Counted from the first letter of the stretch, positions 43,942 to 53,491 are shown. The stretch: 64,000 nucleotides of DNA from Eutrophobius brisbanensis (GCA_038131795.1 JAYPQE010000003.1:1860001-1924000); one strand, 5' to 3'. Notes: a model not told the origin generated them from the sequence alone. Numbers and translations are program-made.

Positions 43942-44655
43942 ATGAGAACATTTGTTCTTTTGCATGGCGCGTGGCATGGACCATGGTGCTGGAAGAAACT
44001 TTCACCTCTGCTAATTTCCAAAGGAGATACAGTATTAACCCCGGCCATTCCCTGGGCCTATGACAACAAGCAAATAAAACAAAAATTTAATTTTCAACAT
44101 ACAATAAAAGAATTAAGCGAGTTAATTTGCAAGCTGGATGGCATGGTGGTTCTGGTTGGTCATAGCCTGGGAGGTGTAATTGCTTCAATGATATCAACAA
44201 ACATTCCGGAGAAAATTTCCCTGGCAGTTTATATTAGTGGTTTTATCCCTAAATCCGGTCAATCAATCAATGACCTCAATCCCCTGATGACCGATTCTAT
44301 TATCGCTGCAGACATGAAGGTCGACAAAAAAAAACAGGCTTTAATCGTAGAAGAAAATGCCCTTGTTAAGGGTTTTTATAATGATTGCGATACATTTGAT
44401 ATACAGTTCGCAAAATCCCGTGTACTACCACAATTGGCCTCAACTTTTTTAACACCTATTGAATATAATTTAGACGATTTATCTAGAGTAAAAAAACTGT
44501 ATGTGGAAAACCAGAAGGACATGGCCGTGCCGATTAATGCCCAAAGGTCAATGCAGGAAAACATTGAGATTGAAAAGGTTGTGAAATTAAACTGTGGCCA
44601 TTCTCCTTTTTTTACATGCCCTCAGAATCTGCTGAATATCCTGCAGAAAAATTAG
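43942..44655 (+). CDS. alpha/beta hydrolase, plant-esterase-like
   Basis: The 237-residue protein has FVLLHGAWHGPWCWKKLSPL at the N-terminus, the nucleophile elbow GHSLGG, the Asp in QKDMAVP and the His in NCGHSPFFTCP. The HGAWHGxWCW opening is typical of the hydroxynitrile lyase/methyl-esterase group. It probably cleaves an ester, perhaps of an aromatic or plant-derived acid, giving substrates for PobA. It lies divergent from the MFS gene with 85 bp between starts. Confidence 0.87.
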   Translation: MRTFVLLHGAWHGPWCWKKLSPLLISKGDTVLTPAIPWAYDNKQIKQKFNFQHTIKELSELICKLDGMVVLVGHSLGGVIASMISTNIPEKISLAVYISGFIPKSGQSINDLNPLMTDSIIAADMKVDKKKQALIVEENALVKGFYNDCDTFDIQFAKSRVLPQLASTFLTPIEYNLDDLSRVKKLYVENQKDMAVPINAQRSMQENIEIEKVVKLNCGHSPFFTCPQNLLNILQKN

Positions 44656-44778
44656 TTATCCTGCGGTTGCGCCCGATCAACGGTCAATAGAAATATTTGA
44701 ATTTTATTCGATATATGGATAATGTTTACAACGAGTTTTTTAAGGATAAAAAACAATAAAAAAAACAAGGATACTAAT

Positions 44779-45449
44779 ATGGATAAATTGCAGGCATTTC
44801 ACCATTTATCGAGTCAGGTTCGTATCCTGTATAACCAGTCAGTCGTGACCTTTTTTTCCCTGTCCCTTTTACCCCGGCTGTCTGTGCACTGTTATGGGAG
44901 ATATCTGATCACCGCCTGTTACTCATCTGGGGCAGCATTGTCGTCATATACTCTCTGGCCCGTTACCTCATCATCTGGAAACAAAAGCAGGAAGGCATTA
45001 CTCCGGATAATGTCAATAAGTGGCTGGATATTTTCATCGCCAGTGTATTTATCTCAGGCCTGATGTGGGGGGCGGCCTGTATCATTCTTGTCCCTTATGA
45101 ACCCGGCAAAATAATTGAATTCACTATCTATAACAGCCTTACTATGCTTATTGTCTGCGGCCTGGTGGCAGGTGCTGTAGTCACATATTCGGTCAATAAA
45201 TGGGGCATTATATTTTATGCCTTTCCGGCATTGATTCCGCCCGCCATTTACCTCATTATTCTCGGTGATAAATATAATAGCGCCCTGGGTGGCTTCGTTT
45301 TTCTATACTTTATGTTTATAACTGCATCGTCAATAAGGTTAAATAAACAATATACGTATTATATCGATATTGAATATGAAATGATTATGCTCAAAGAGCG
45401 ATTAAGAAAATACCTTGAACAATCTGACAAACATAAGGTATCTGCATAA
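44779..45449 (+). pseudogene. polytopic membrane protein broken by a frameshift in a T7 run
   Basis: The ATG follows AAGGA and opens MDKLQAFHHLSSQVRILYNQ. At the TTTTTTT run (44851-44857) the reading must move back by one base: adding one T joins VVTFF to FPVPFTPAVCALLWEISDHR and on to a 222-223-residue protein with four to six membrane helices and a short coiled coil (IDIEYEMIMLKERLRKYLEQ). The layout resembles the membrane-sensor half of a diguanylate cyclase or kinase, but no output domain follows. The homopolymer makes sequencing error or phase variation equally possible. Confidence 0.75.
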
Positions 45450-45488
45450 AACAGCCTGTCTACCCAAGCTTAACCGTAGCTTGCGCCC

Positions 45489-46304
45489 ATGAATTTTGCC
45501 GACCATTTCCCTTGTGTTGTCTGCTGCTGTGAACATTCAACCGAAGCCCATTTAGTTGAGACTTCCCTCGGGTCTGTCGCCTATTTCACCATTAGCTCAC
45601 CGGAAAAAACCACTGGCAATGAAGATGCATTAGCCGTTATCCAGAGCGATAAAGAAACCATGGTATTGGCTGTGGCCGACGGTGTTGGGGGCCTTCCTTC
45701 CGGCGCACAGGCATCCAATATTGTAATGAATGAAATAAGAGATGCCTGCCAGAATTATAAAAATGAAACCCTTGAATTAAGGGATGCCCTGTTGTCCAGC
45801 CTGGAAAAAGCCAATAATGAAATTATTGGGTCGAATACCGGATCTGCAACCACCCTTGCTGCCGTTGAAATAAAAGACGACTGCATTCGAACCTTTCATG
45901 TTGGTGATTCGGCAATACTGGTGGTTGGTCAAAGAGGTAAATTGATACTGGAGACTATCCTGCATTCCCCCATAGGTTATGCTGTTGAATCTGGATTAAT
46001 GTCTGAAGATGAAGCCCTGCAGCATGAAGACAGGCACATCGTCTCCAATGTTATCGGCAACCGGGACATGCATATTTCCATGAGTGTTCCTATAAAACTA
46101 AAAAAATTCGATACTCTTTTACTGGCGACAGATGGATTAATAGACAACATTGATAAACAAACAATACTGGACACAATCAGAAAAGGCAGCCTCATACAGA
46201 GTCTAAACCTGTTATACAAAATGACCAGTGAGCGTATGGCATCAAGCGACGCTGCTTACAAGCCTGACGATGCCAGTTGTATTCTCTTCAGGAGAAAAAT
46301 GTAA
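45489..46304 (+). CDS. PP2C-type Ser/Thr protein phosphatase
   Basis: The 271-residue protein keeps the PP2C metal motifs: GNEDALAV (N-terminal), VLAVADGVGGL, GSATTLAAVEIKDD, RTFHVGDSAIL, TLLLATDGLIDNI and the final YKPDDASCILF. It dephosphorylates Ser/Thr residues with two Mn or Mg ions. It overlaps the kinase-like gene by one base (TAATG). Phosphatase-kinase pairs like this occur in type VI secretion and other signalling loci, but no such genes are here. The short Cys-rich N-terminus (FPCVVCCCEH) is odd and may bind metal. Confidence 0.9.
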   Translation: MNFADHFPCVVCCCEHSTEAHLVETSLGSVAYFTISSPEKTTGNEDALAVIQSDKETMVLAVADGVGGLPSGAQASNIVMNEIRDACQNYKNETLELRDALLSSLEKANNEIIGSNTGSATTLAAVEIKDDCIRTFHVGDSAILVVGQRGKLILETILHSPIGYAVESGLMSEDEALQHEDRHIVSNVIGNRDMHISMSVPIKLKKFDTLLLATDGLIDNIDKQTILDTIRKGSLIQSLNLLYKMTSERMASSDAAYKPDDASCILFRRKM

Positions 46305-47038
46305 TGCCAGCTGAGCGAAAAAAGTTAGTTGTAGATAGTTTTGATTTACAGCCCGGCAGAATCATTGCCGGAAAATATGAAATTCTGGAAAAGCTGGGAA
46401 GCGGCTGGGAAGGCGAAGTCTATAAAATACTGGAAAGGGACATGGGGATCATCCGTGCGGCAAAGGTATTCTATCCCCAACGTAATATCCGTGACAATAC
46501 GGCAAAACTTTACGGCAAAAAACTTCATAACCTGCGTCACTGCCCGATTATTATCCAGTATCACAATCGCGAGAAGATTAAATTCAAAAATATACCTATT
46601 ACTGTTTTAATATCTGAATATGTTGAAGGGGAAAAACTTTCTGATTTTTTAAACCGGCAAAGAGGCAAACGACTGTCTGCTTTTCAGGCGGTACATTTAC
46701 TGTATGCATTGACCACTGGAATGGAACATATTCATTTGGCGCGCGAGTATCACGGTGACTTGCATACCGATAATATTATTATAAATAGATATGGGCTGGG
46801 CTTTGATCTCAAGGTTATCGATTTTTATCACTGGGGCGCGTCAAAACGGGAAAACATACAATACGACATACTGGATATGATCCGGGTATTTTACGATGTC
46901 CTGGGTGGTGCCAGGCATTACCATAAACAACCGGATAACGTGAAATACATCTGCTGCGGATTAAAGAAAGGACTGATACTAAAAAAATTTCCCACCACTA
47001 TCAGGTTGCGGGAACACCTTGAGACCATGCAATGGTAG
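46304..47038 (+). CDS. Hanks-type protein kinase-like protein
   Basis: The 244-residue product starts at the ATG overlapping the phosphatase stop. It has a glycine loop (LGSGWEGEVYK), a lysine in RAAKVFYP, a catalytic loop HGDLHTDNIII (HRD replaced by HGD) and a metal loop with VIDFYHWG (DFG replaced by DFY). The C-lobe is short and there is no membrane segment. Catalytic Asp and Asn are retained, so activity is possible, though HGDLHxDN is also seen in small-molecule kinases. It is paired with the PP2C gene and probably opposes it. Confidence 0.82.
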   Translation: MPAERKKLVVDSFDLQPGRIIAGKYEILEKLGSGWEGEVYKILERDMGIIRAAKVFYPQRNIRDNTAKLYGKKLHNLRHCPIIIQYHNREKIKFKNIPITVLISEYVEGEKLSDFLNRQRGKRLSAFQAVHLLYALTTGMEHIHLAREYHGDLHTDNIIINRYGLGFDLKVIDFYHWGASKRENIQYDILDMIRVFYDVLGGARHYHKQPDNVKYICCGLKKGLILKKFPTTIRLREHLETMQW

Positions 47039-47051
47039 GTTTATTTAAAAA

Positions 47052-47393
47052 CTAATCCCCGATTTTTTTATGGAGATGTGGGATCGATTCCTTGTCACCG
47101 GATTTCATAAAGCGTTTTTCACCATCAATTGCTGTTACATTCTCATAAACGCCATCATCCCGCTTGACCAGTTTGGTAAACCCTTCATTTTTCAGTTCAC
47201 TGTTGAATGTTTGTACCGCCACACCCGGAGCCTTTTTCATCACGCGCTCTACCAACGCAGAGGGATCCGTATTTCCCAATGAGATCTGACCCACATAACA
47301 GAGCTCCCCCCAGGTCTTCAATTTAACCTGAAGTGTATGATTGACCTCAACGGTTTTGCCGTTTGCATCACAATAGTAGGTATATACAGGCAT
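47052..47393 (-). CDS. FmdB-like small protein with a degenerate zinc ribbon
   Basis: The 113-residue protein opens MPVYTYYCDANGKTVEVNHT, like the FmdB family, which normally has two CxxC pairs in this zinc ribbon. Here only single cysteines remain (YYCDANG and ELCYVG), so zinc binding is probably lost. FmdB was named from formate dehydrogenase/amidase loci. The gene follows fdsD by 17 nt in the same direction, suggesting a helper role in the formate dehydrogenase operon. The C-terminal half is unfamiliar. Confidence 0.6.
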   Translation of the reverse strand: MPVYTYYCDANGKTVEVNHTLQVKLKTWGELCYVGQISLGNTDPSALVERVMKKAPGVAVQTFNSELKNEGFTKLVKRDDGVYENVTAIDGEKRFMKSGDKESIPHLHKKIGD

Positions 47394-47410
47394 ATGGAAT
47401 CAGGTAAAGG

Positions 47411-47641
47411 TTAATCTATATCAACCAATGCAGCTTTCAATTTCTCTACAGCTTCTTTAACCAATGGTGATAAATCATCTCCATCATTGTCAATATACTC
47501 AATAATTTGTTTTTGCATTCTATCTTCCCAAAACCGCTGCATATGTGTGGTTATTCCTGTTACTGCTTCTTCATGGTCCGGTTCTGATTTAAAGTAGTTG
47601 CCAATGTCGTTGGCCATTTCAACAAGTTTATTTATATTCAT
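47411..47641 (-). CDS. fdsD: NAD-dependent formate dehydrogenase delta subunit
   Basis: The 76-residue acidic protein (KLVEMANDIGNYFKSEPDHE, then HMQRFWEDRM) matches FdsD, the small subunit of soluble NAD-dependent formate dehydrogenase. It is not a cofactor protein and seems to assist assembly. The start overlaps the fdhD stop by 4 nt (ATGA), and the position at the end of fdsG-B-A-fdhD-D is the usual one. Confidence 0.88.
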   Translation of the reverse strand: MNINKLVEMANDIGNYFKSEPDHEEAVTGITTHMQRFWEDRMQKQIIEYIDNDGDDLSPLVKEAVEKLKAALVDID

Positions 47642-48465
47642 TTTTCTGATCCTGACAAAATTCTTTCCGGGTGTGTATATATTACACAGGACTCATTCCT
47701 GGCAAAACCTACCAGGGTCATGTGACTTTTTTCAGCAATTTCGATCGCCAGTGAAGTTGGCGCTGAAGCAGCTACCAGAACAGCAACTCCCGCAAATGCA
47801 GTCTTGGTCACCATTTCATAACTGGCACGACTGGTAATAACCATAAACCCGGATTCTGGGTTGACCTGTTTATCCGAATGCATATGACCAACCAGTTTAT
47901 CAAGTGCGTTATGCCTACCCACATCTTCACGGATGACGTTTAAGTTATCTGCCACAGAAAACCAGGCAGCGGCATGCACTGCACCTGTTTGAGATTTTAC
48001 AGGCTGATTTCCTTCGACCAAGTCCAATGCCCTGGTTATCTGCTCTGGTGTCACTTTCAGGTCTGAATCAATGACCGGCGTATTTCGCACTGCTTCTTCG
48101 ATCAATGCTGTACCACACAACCCGCATCCTGTCCTGCCGGTCAGATTACGTTTTCTTGTCTCCCCTTGTATTTCGTCATTTTCTTTAAAGCGGACATGAA
48201 TCTGTAGGCCTGCCTCACACGATGTAATATCAAGATAATCAATATCGTCGGCTGCGCGAATGAGATTCTCTGTAATACAAAAGCCGATTGCAAAGTCGTC
48301 AAGTTCATGAGGTGATGCCATCATGACTACATGAGGTTCTCCGTTGATTACCAGTGCAACCGGTGTTTCGACAGCGACTGAGTCCAGCGTATTAACAACT
48401 TTGTTCTTTGTTAAACGTATCGTGTCTACTTTACAAACGGCTTGCTGGGTATTGGAGCGAAACAC
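47638..48465 (-). CDS. fdhD: formate dehydrogenase accessory sulfurtransferase FdhD (FdsC)
   Basis: The 275-residue protein has the FdhD signature GRTGCGLCGTALIEE with the sulfur-relay CxxC, plus DDFAIGFCITENLI and a later HNALDKLVGHM. FdhD moves sulfur from IscS to the molybdenum cofactor before insertion into formate dehydrogenase; in fds operons it is also called FdsC. It sits 13 nt after fdsA and overlaps fdsD. Confidence 0.94.
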   Translation of the reverse strand: MFRSNTQQAVCKVDTIRLTKNKVVNTLDSVAVETPVALVINGEPHVVMMASPHELDDFAIGFCITENLIRAADDIDYLDITSCEAGLQIHVRFKENDEIQGETRKRNLTGRTGCGLCGTALIEEAVRNTPVIDSDLKVTPEQITRALDLVEGNQPVKSQTGAVHAAAWFSVADNLNVIREDVGRHNALDKLVGHMHSDKQVNPESGFMVITSRASYEMVTKTAFAGVAVLVAASAPTSLAIEIAEKSHMTLVGFARNESCVIYTHPERILSGSEK

Positions 48466-48478
48466 CTTTATTGGTCAC

Positions 48479-51331
48479 TTAATCAGAGGTGACTCTTTCC
48501 CGCTGACCCAGTAATTCCTGTTGTTTTCTGGTAAATTCCTGGTAACGTTTTTGCCAGTCAGATGGCTGACTGACTTTTGCCACCTGGACTGCGGTGACCT
48601 TGTATTCAGGACAATTGGTTGCCCAGTCAGAATGGTCACTGGTCACCACATTGGCACCGGATTCCGGAAAATGAAACGTGGTATAAATCACACCGGGTTG
48701 AACACGGTCAGTAACATTGGCCCTGAGCACCGTTTCACCGGAACGGCTGGTAATACCCAGCCAGTCACCTGACTGAATCCCTCGTTGTTCTGCATCATGC
48801 GGATGAATCTCCACGATATCCTCATCATGCCAGGCGATGTTGGCTGTCCGGCGGGTCTGCGCCCCCACATTGTATTGCGAGAGGATACGTCCAGTGGTCA
48901 GTATTAATGGGTATTTAGCATTGACCTTTTCATTCGATTCCACGTATTCCGTCAACAGGAATTTGCCTTTGCCGCGGACAAACGTATCCACATGCATAGT
49001 CGGTGTACCATCCGGCGCATTGTCATTGCAAGGCCATTGAATACTGCCTAGCCTGTCCAGTTTTTCGTAGGTCACCCCTGTAAAGGTCGGGGTCAGTCTT
49101 GCAATCTCATCCATAATTTCTGAAGGGTGAGAATAGTTCATGGGATACCCCAGGGCATTGGATAACAGACACGTTACCTCCCAGTCGGCATATCCAGATA
49201 TTGGCGGCATAGCCTTTCGTACCCTGGAAATTCGCCTTTCGGCATTGGTAAACGTCCCATCTTTTTCCAGAAAGGTCGCGCCAGGCAGGAATACATGGGC
49301 AAACTTGGCGGTTTCATTCATAAAGATGTCCTGTACCACGATACATTCCATGGACTCCAATGCCGCCAGCACGTGTTGTGTATCGGGATCGGATTGGGCA
49401 ATATCCTCACCCTGTATATACATGCCTTTAAAACTGCCATCCAGGGCGGCTTCAAACATATTGGGAATTCTCAGCCCTGGATTTGACTTGAGAGGAACAT
49501 TCCACGCCTCTTCAAAAATTTTTCGTACAGTATCATCAGACACATGCCGATAACCGGCAAACTCATGGGGGAATGATCCCATATCACATGACCCCTGTAC
49601 GTTATTTTGTCCACGCAGAGGATTAACACCTACACCTTTCCTGCCCAGGTTGGCGGTGGCCATAGCCATATTGGCAATACCCATTACCATGGTGGAACCC
49701 TGGCTGTGTTCAGTGACACCTAATCCATAATATATGGCACCATTATTTGCACTGGCATATAAACGTGCGGCACCCCGCACCTGATCTGCCGGTACGCCCG
49801 TAATGGATTCGGTGGCTTCTGGAGAATGCCGCTGTTCAGAAACGAACGTTTTCCATTTCTCATAGGAATCCCATTCACACCGTTCTTTGATATAGTCTTC
49901 ATTGGCCAGGCCTTCCGTCACTACCACATGTGCCAGTGCCGTAATCAAAGCAACATTGGTCCCGGGCAATAATTTCAAATGATAATCTGCCTTGATGTGG
50001 GGTGACTGGACCATATCAATACGCCTGGGATCGACCACTATCAACCCCGCCCCCTGGCGAAGACGCCGTTTCATTTGTGAAGCAAACACCGGGTGGGCCT
50101 CGGACGGATTGGCACCGATAATCATAACCACATCAGATTCCATAACCGAATCAAAGTCCTGGGTCCCGGCAGATTCACCCAGGGTCGACTTGAGGCCATA
50201 GCCGGTGGGGGAATGACACACCCTGGCACAGGTATCGACATTATTATTGCCAAACCCGGCACGGATCAATTTCTGCACCAGGAAGGTTTCTTCGTTGGTA
50301 CAACGGGACGATGTGATCCCACCAATAGAAGCCTCGCCGTATTGTGACTGGATACGTTTAAACTCACCTGCGGCATGGCTGATGGCCTCCTCCCAACTGA
50401 CTTCTTTCCAGGGATCTTTAATGGATTTACGTATCATGGGGGTGGTGATACGGTCCTTATGCGTGGTATACCCAAATGCGAAGCGGCCTTTAACACAGGA
50501 GTGGCCATGGTTGGCGTGGCCATCCTTATTCGGCACCATACGTATCACAGTATTCCCTTTCATCTCTGCCTTAAATGAACATCCCACCCCACAATACGCG
50601 CATGTAGTGATGACACTATGCTCTGCCTGACCCAGTTCAGCTATAGATTTTTCACTCAGGGTGGCCGTGGGACATGCCTGCACACAGGCACCACAGGACA
50701 CACATTCTGAATCCAGAAAGGCCTGATCCTGGGAGGCAGATACCCTGGAATCAAACCCACGGGACTGGATGGTGAGGGCGAATGTGCCCTGTATATCTTC
50801 ACAGGCCCTGACGCACCTGGAACAGACAATACATTTTGACGGGTCAAAATTGAAATACGGATTAGACTCATCTTTTTCCTGATGCAGATGGTTTTTTCCT
50901 TCATAGCCGTAACGGACATCACGCAGGCCCACTACTCCCGCCATGTCCTGTAATTCGCAATGCCCATTGGCATCGCAAGTGAGACAATCCAACGGATGAT
51001 CGGAGATATACAGTTCCATCACATCACGGCGTAAACTGCCCAATTTGCCCGTCTGGGTCAGGATCTTCATGCCATCTTTCACTGGCGTGGTACAGGAGGC
51101 CGGATAACCCTTTACACCTTCAATTTCCACGAGACATAAACGGCAGGAACCGAATGGCTCAAGCGTATCGGTTGAACAGAGTTTGGGAATATTGATCCCT
51201 GCCTGGGCAGCGGCCCTGATGACTTTAGTCCCCTCGGGGACCTGAATTGAGACACCATCGATCTCCACTGTTACCTGGTTATCACTGGTAACTGGAGGAG
51301 CACCTAAATCTTTATCAGTTATGGATCGCAA
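48479..51331 (-). CDS. fdsA: NAD-dependent formate dehydrogenase alpha (catalytic) subunit
   Basis: The 950-residue subunit has an N-terminal [2Fe-2S] ferredoxin domain (CSTDTLEPFGSCRLC...C) and a NuoG-like cluster region (HPLDCLTCDANGHCELQ). Two [4Fe-4S] ferredoxin motifs follow (CIVCSRCVRACED, CVSCGACVQACP), then CAYCGVGC and a molybdopterin oxidoreductase domain with ligand Cys in CARVCHSPT. Thus it is a Cys, not selenocysteine, enzyme. It oxidises formate to CO2. The TTG start lies 6 nt after AGGAG. The order G-B-A-D matches the FdsABG complex of methylotrophs and autotrophs. Confidence 0.96.
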   Translation of the reverse strand: MRSITDKDLGAPPVTSDNQVTVEIDGVSIQVPEGTKVIRAAAQAGINIPKLCSTDTLEPFGSCRLCLVEIEGVKGYPASCTTPVKDGMKILTQTGKLGSLRRDVMELYISDHPLDCLTCDANGHCELQDMAGVVGLRDVRYGYEGKNHLHQEKDESNPYFNFDPSKCIVCSRCVRACEDIQGTFALTIQSRGFDSRVSASQDQAFLDSECVSCGACVQACPTATLSEKSIAELGQAEHSVITTCAYCGVGCSFKAEMKGNTVIRMVPNKDGHANHGHSCVKGRFAFGYTTHKDRITTPMIRKSIKDPWKEVSWEEAISHAAGEFKRIQSQYGEASIGGITSSRCTNEETFLVQKLIRAGFGNNNVDTCARVCHSPTGYGLKSTLGESAGTQDFDSVMESDVVMIIGANPSEAHPVFASQMKRRLRQGAGLIVVDPRRIDMVQSPHIKADYHLKLLPGTNVALITALAHVVVTEGLANEDYIKERCEWDSYEKWKTFVSEQRHSPEATESITGVPADQVRGAARLYASANNGAIYYGLGVTEHSQGSTMVMGIANMAMATANLGRKGVGVNPLRGQNNVQGSCDMGSFPHEFAGYRHVSDDTVRKIFEEAWNVPLKSNPGLRIPNMFEAALDGSFKGMYIQGEDIAQSDPDTQHVLAALESMECIVVQDIFMNETAKFAHVFLPGATFLEKDGTFTNAERRISRVRKAMPPISGYADWEVTCLLSNALGYPMNYSHPSEIMDEIARLTPTFTGVTYEKLDRLGSIQWPCNDNAPDGTPTMHVDTFVRGKGKFLLTEYVESNEKVNAKYPLILTTGRILSQYNVGAQTRRTANIAWHDEDIVEIHPHDAEQRGIQSGDWLGITSRSGETVLRANVTDRVQPGVIYTTFHFPESGANVVTSDHSDWATNCPEYKVTAVQVAKVSQPSDWQKRYQEFTRKQQELLGQRERVTSD

Positions 51332-51372
51332 AGTTTTCTCCTGCTTATAATTTTACTCCTAATACCGTATTT

Positions 51373-52908
51373 TTAAGTTTTGACAAAATCTTCTGGAAAA
51401 TATTTAAGCGCGCTCATCACCGGGTTCGGGGTCAACCCACCCATGGCACAAAGCGATGCGTCCTGCATCGTGATACAAAGATCATCTAGCAACGCCAGGT
51501 TTTGCTCTCTGTCCTTACCCTGGACAATTCGGTCTATCACTTCCACACCGCGGCTGGACCCTATCCGGCACGGTGTACATTTACCACACGATTCAATAGA
51601 ACAAAATTCCATGGCATAACGGGCCATATTCGCCATATTAACTGTATCGTCAAAAACCACGATACCGCCGTGTCCCAGCATGGCGCCGATATCGCTAAAG
51701 GCCTCGTAATCCAGTACGGTATCAAATTGCGACTCGGGTATATAGGCGCCTAATGGTCCGCCTACCTGTACGGTCCTGATGGGTCGGCCACTGGCACTGC
51801 CACCACCATAATCATACAAGATCTCGTTTAAGGTCAGACCAAAGGCCTTCTCCACCAGGCCGCCCTGTTTAATGTTCCCGGCCAATTGAAATGGTAATGT
51901 TCCTCGTGACCTGCCCATACCATAATCTTTGTAGAATTGACTGCCTTTTTCAAGGATCACAGGGATACTGGCCAGGGTCACAACGTTATTGACCACTGTG
52001 GGTTTATCAAACAGGCCCTTTATAGCCGGCAACGGTGGTTTATAGCGGATCTCACCACGCTTACCCTCCAGGCTCTCCAGCAATGAAGTCTCCTCCCCAC
52101 AGATATACGCCCCCGCTGCCAGGCGCACCTCAAGATCAAACGGTATGCCACTGCCCATGACATCAGCACCGAGCATGCCTTTTTGATAAAGTAACTCGAT
52201 GGCCTGGGAAAGAATCGTCGCAGCCAAAGGGTATTCAACCCGTAGATAGATATAACCCCGGGTAGCGCCAACGGCAATACCGGCAATGATCATCCCTTCA
52301 ATTAATAAAAACGGGTCACCCTCCATGACCATACGGTCTGAAAATGTCCCGGAATCACCTTCATCTGCGTTACAGACAATATACTTTTGATCACCCTGGG
52401 CATCATGTACCGTCTGCCATTTAATACCTGTTGGAAATGCCGCCCCTCCCCGACCACGTAATCCGGATTCTGTCACTTCACTGACAATGGCCTGGGGCCC
52501 CAGCTCAATGGCACGTGTCAGGCCGGTAAACCCACCTCCCTGTTTGTATTCATCAATTGAGAGGGGATCGGCAAACCCGGCACGACTGAAGATCAATCTT
52601 TCCTGATTCTTCAGGTAGTCCAGTTGCCCCACTGGACCCAGGCGTAACGGGTGATCGCCACCGGAGATGAAATCGGCATCAAATAGACCGGCCACATCAT
52701 TGATAGTTACCGGTCCATAGGCGATTCGATCACCATTTACATCTACCGTAATTAATGGCTCCAGCCAGTACATACCAAACGAGCCGGTATGGACGATTTC
52801 AACATCAAGTTGCCGGCTGTTAATTTTGGCCTCTATGGCAGACTTTACCAGCCCGACACCCCTCGCACTGGCTGTAAAGTCCCTGGGAAGATATATCCGT
52901 TGTGCCAT
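51373..52908 (-). CDS. fdsB: NAD-dependent formate dehydrogenase beta subunit (NuoF-like)
   Basis: The 511-residue subunit starts at the ATG overlapping the fdsG stop (TGATG) after AGGAAG. It has an N-terminal thioredoxin-like extension (about 1-120) and then the NuoF core: FMN/NAD loop (RGRGGAAFPTGIKW), VCNADEGDSGTFSDR, AYICGEETSLLESLEG and the [4Fe-4S] motif ESCGKCTPCRIG. It passes electrons from FdsA to NAD+. Stop and fdsA start are 41 nt apart. Confidence 0.95.
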   Translation of the reverse strand: MAQRIYLPRDFTASARGVGLVKSAIEAKINSRQLDVEIVHTGSFGMYWLEPLITVDVNGDRIAYGPVTINDVAGLFDADFISGGDHPLRLGPVGQLDYLKNQERLIFSRAGFADPLSIDEYKQGGGFTGLTRAIELGPQAIVSEVTESGLRGRGGAAFPTGIKWQTVHDAQGDQKYIVCNADEGDSGTFSDRMVMEGDPFLLIEGMIIAGIAVGATRGYIYLRVEYPLAATILSQAIELLYQKGMLGADVMGSGIPFDLEVRLAAGAYICGEETSLLESLEGKRGEIRYKPPLPAIKGLFDKPTVVNNVVTLASIPVILEKGSQFYKDYGMGRSRGTLPFQLAGNIKQGGLVEKAFGLTLNEILYDYGGGSASGRPIRTVQVGGPLGAYIPESQFDTVLDYEAFSDIGAMLGHGGIVVFDDTVNMANMARYAMEFCSIESCGKCTPCRIGSSRGVEVIDRIVQGKDREQNLALLDDLCITMQDASLCAMGGLTPNPVMSALKYFPEDFVKT

Positions 52909-53393
52909 CAATCCGCTTCCTTTGTATTTAACTCATTAATGATGGCATCAAACCGCTCCGGTGATACCTGGCCATAGATTTGATCATTAATCATGACAGA
53001 TGGCGTGCAGGCACAATTACCCAGACAATAAACCGGTTCTAATGAATATTTTCCATCTTTAGATATCTGATGATAATCAATATTAAGGGACGACTTCACA
53101 TGCGCTTCCAAGCTGTTACTGTCCATGGCCTGACAGGCTTCGGCCCGGCAAAGCTGGATATGGTATTGCCCGGGAGGTGAATTTCTAAAGTAGTGATAAA
53201 AGCTGATGACCCCGTGTACCTCTGCCCGGGACAGGTTCAGGTTTTTGGCTATCTCAGGGACAACATCTTCCGGGACATAACCAAAATAGTCCTGCACAGC
53301 ATGCAAAACAGGTAATAGGGCTCCAGGCATATGGTCATACTGCTCAAACAATGATTGTGGTATTTTCTGGTCTTTTTGCGACATCTTGCTCAT
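52908..53393 (-). CDS. fdsG: NAD-dependent formate dehydrogenase gamma subunit (NuoE-like)
   Basis: The 161-residue [2Fe-2S] protein has the NuoE cysteines in two pairs (CRAEAC and CLGNCAC), with the HGVISFYHYFRNSPPG helix region. It is the first gene of the fds operon and hands electrons within the FdsB-FdsG pair. Two ATG codons (1 and 4) can start it. The operon is divergent from miaB with about 100 bp between, so its promoter lies there; no regulator gene is adjacent. Confidence 0.94.
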   Translation of the reverse strand: MSKMSQKDQKIPQSLFEQYDHMPGALLPVLHAVQDYFGYVPEDVVPEIAKNLNLSRAEVHGVISFYHYFRNSPPGQYHIQLCRAEACQAMDSNSLEAHVKSSLNIDYHQISKDGKYSLEPVYCLGNCACTPSVMINDQIYGQVSPERFDAIINELNTKEAD

Positions 53394-53491
53394 CTATTCA
53401 TACTGGCTTTTTTTACGTGACTTTTAATCCCTAAATTATGGCATAATAAGTTCATTATAATATATTGATTTCAAGGACAAATTCACCCTGC

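Noticed and set aside
45489..47038. Phosphatase/kinase pair as part of a type VI secretion or phage-defence locus
   Set aside because: No T6SS, nuclease or other defence genes flank the pair; neighbours are aromatic-acid and formate genes.
48479..51331. Selenocysteine formate dehydrogenase
   Set aside because: The ligand position is an ordinary Cys (CARVCHSPT) and no in-frame TGA occurs in the gene.
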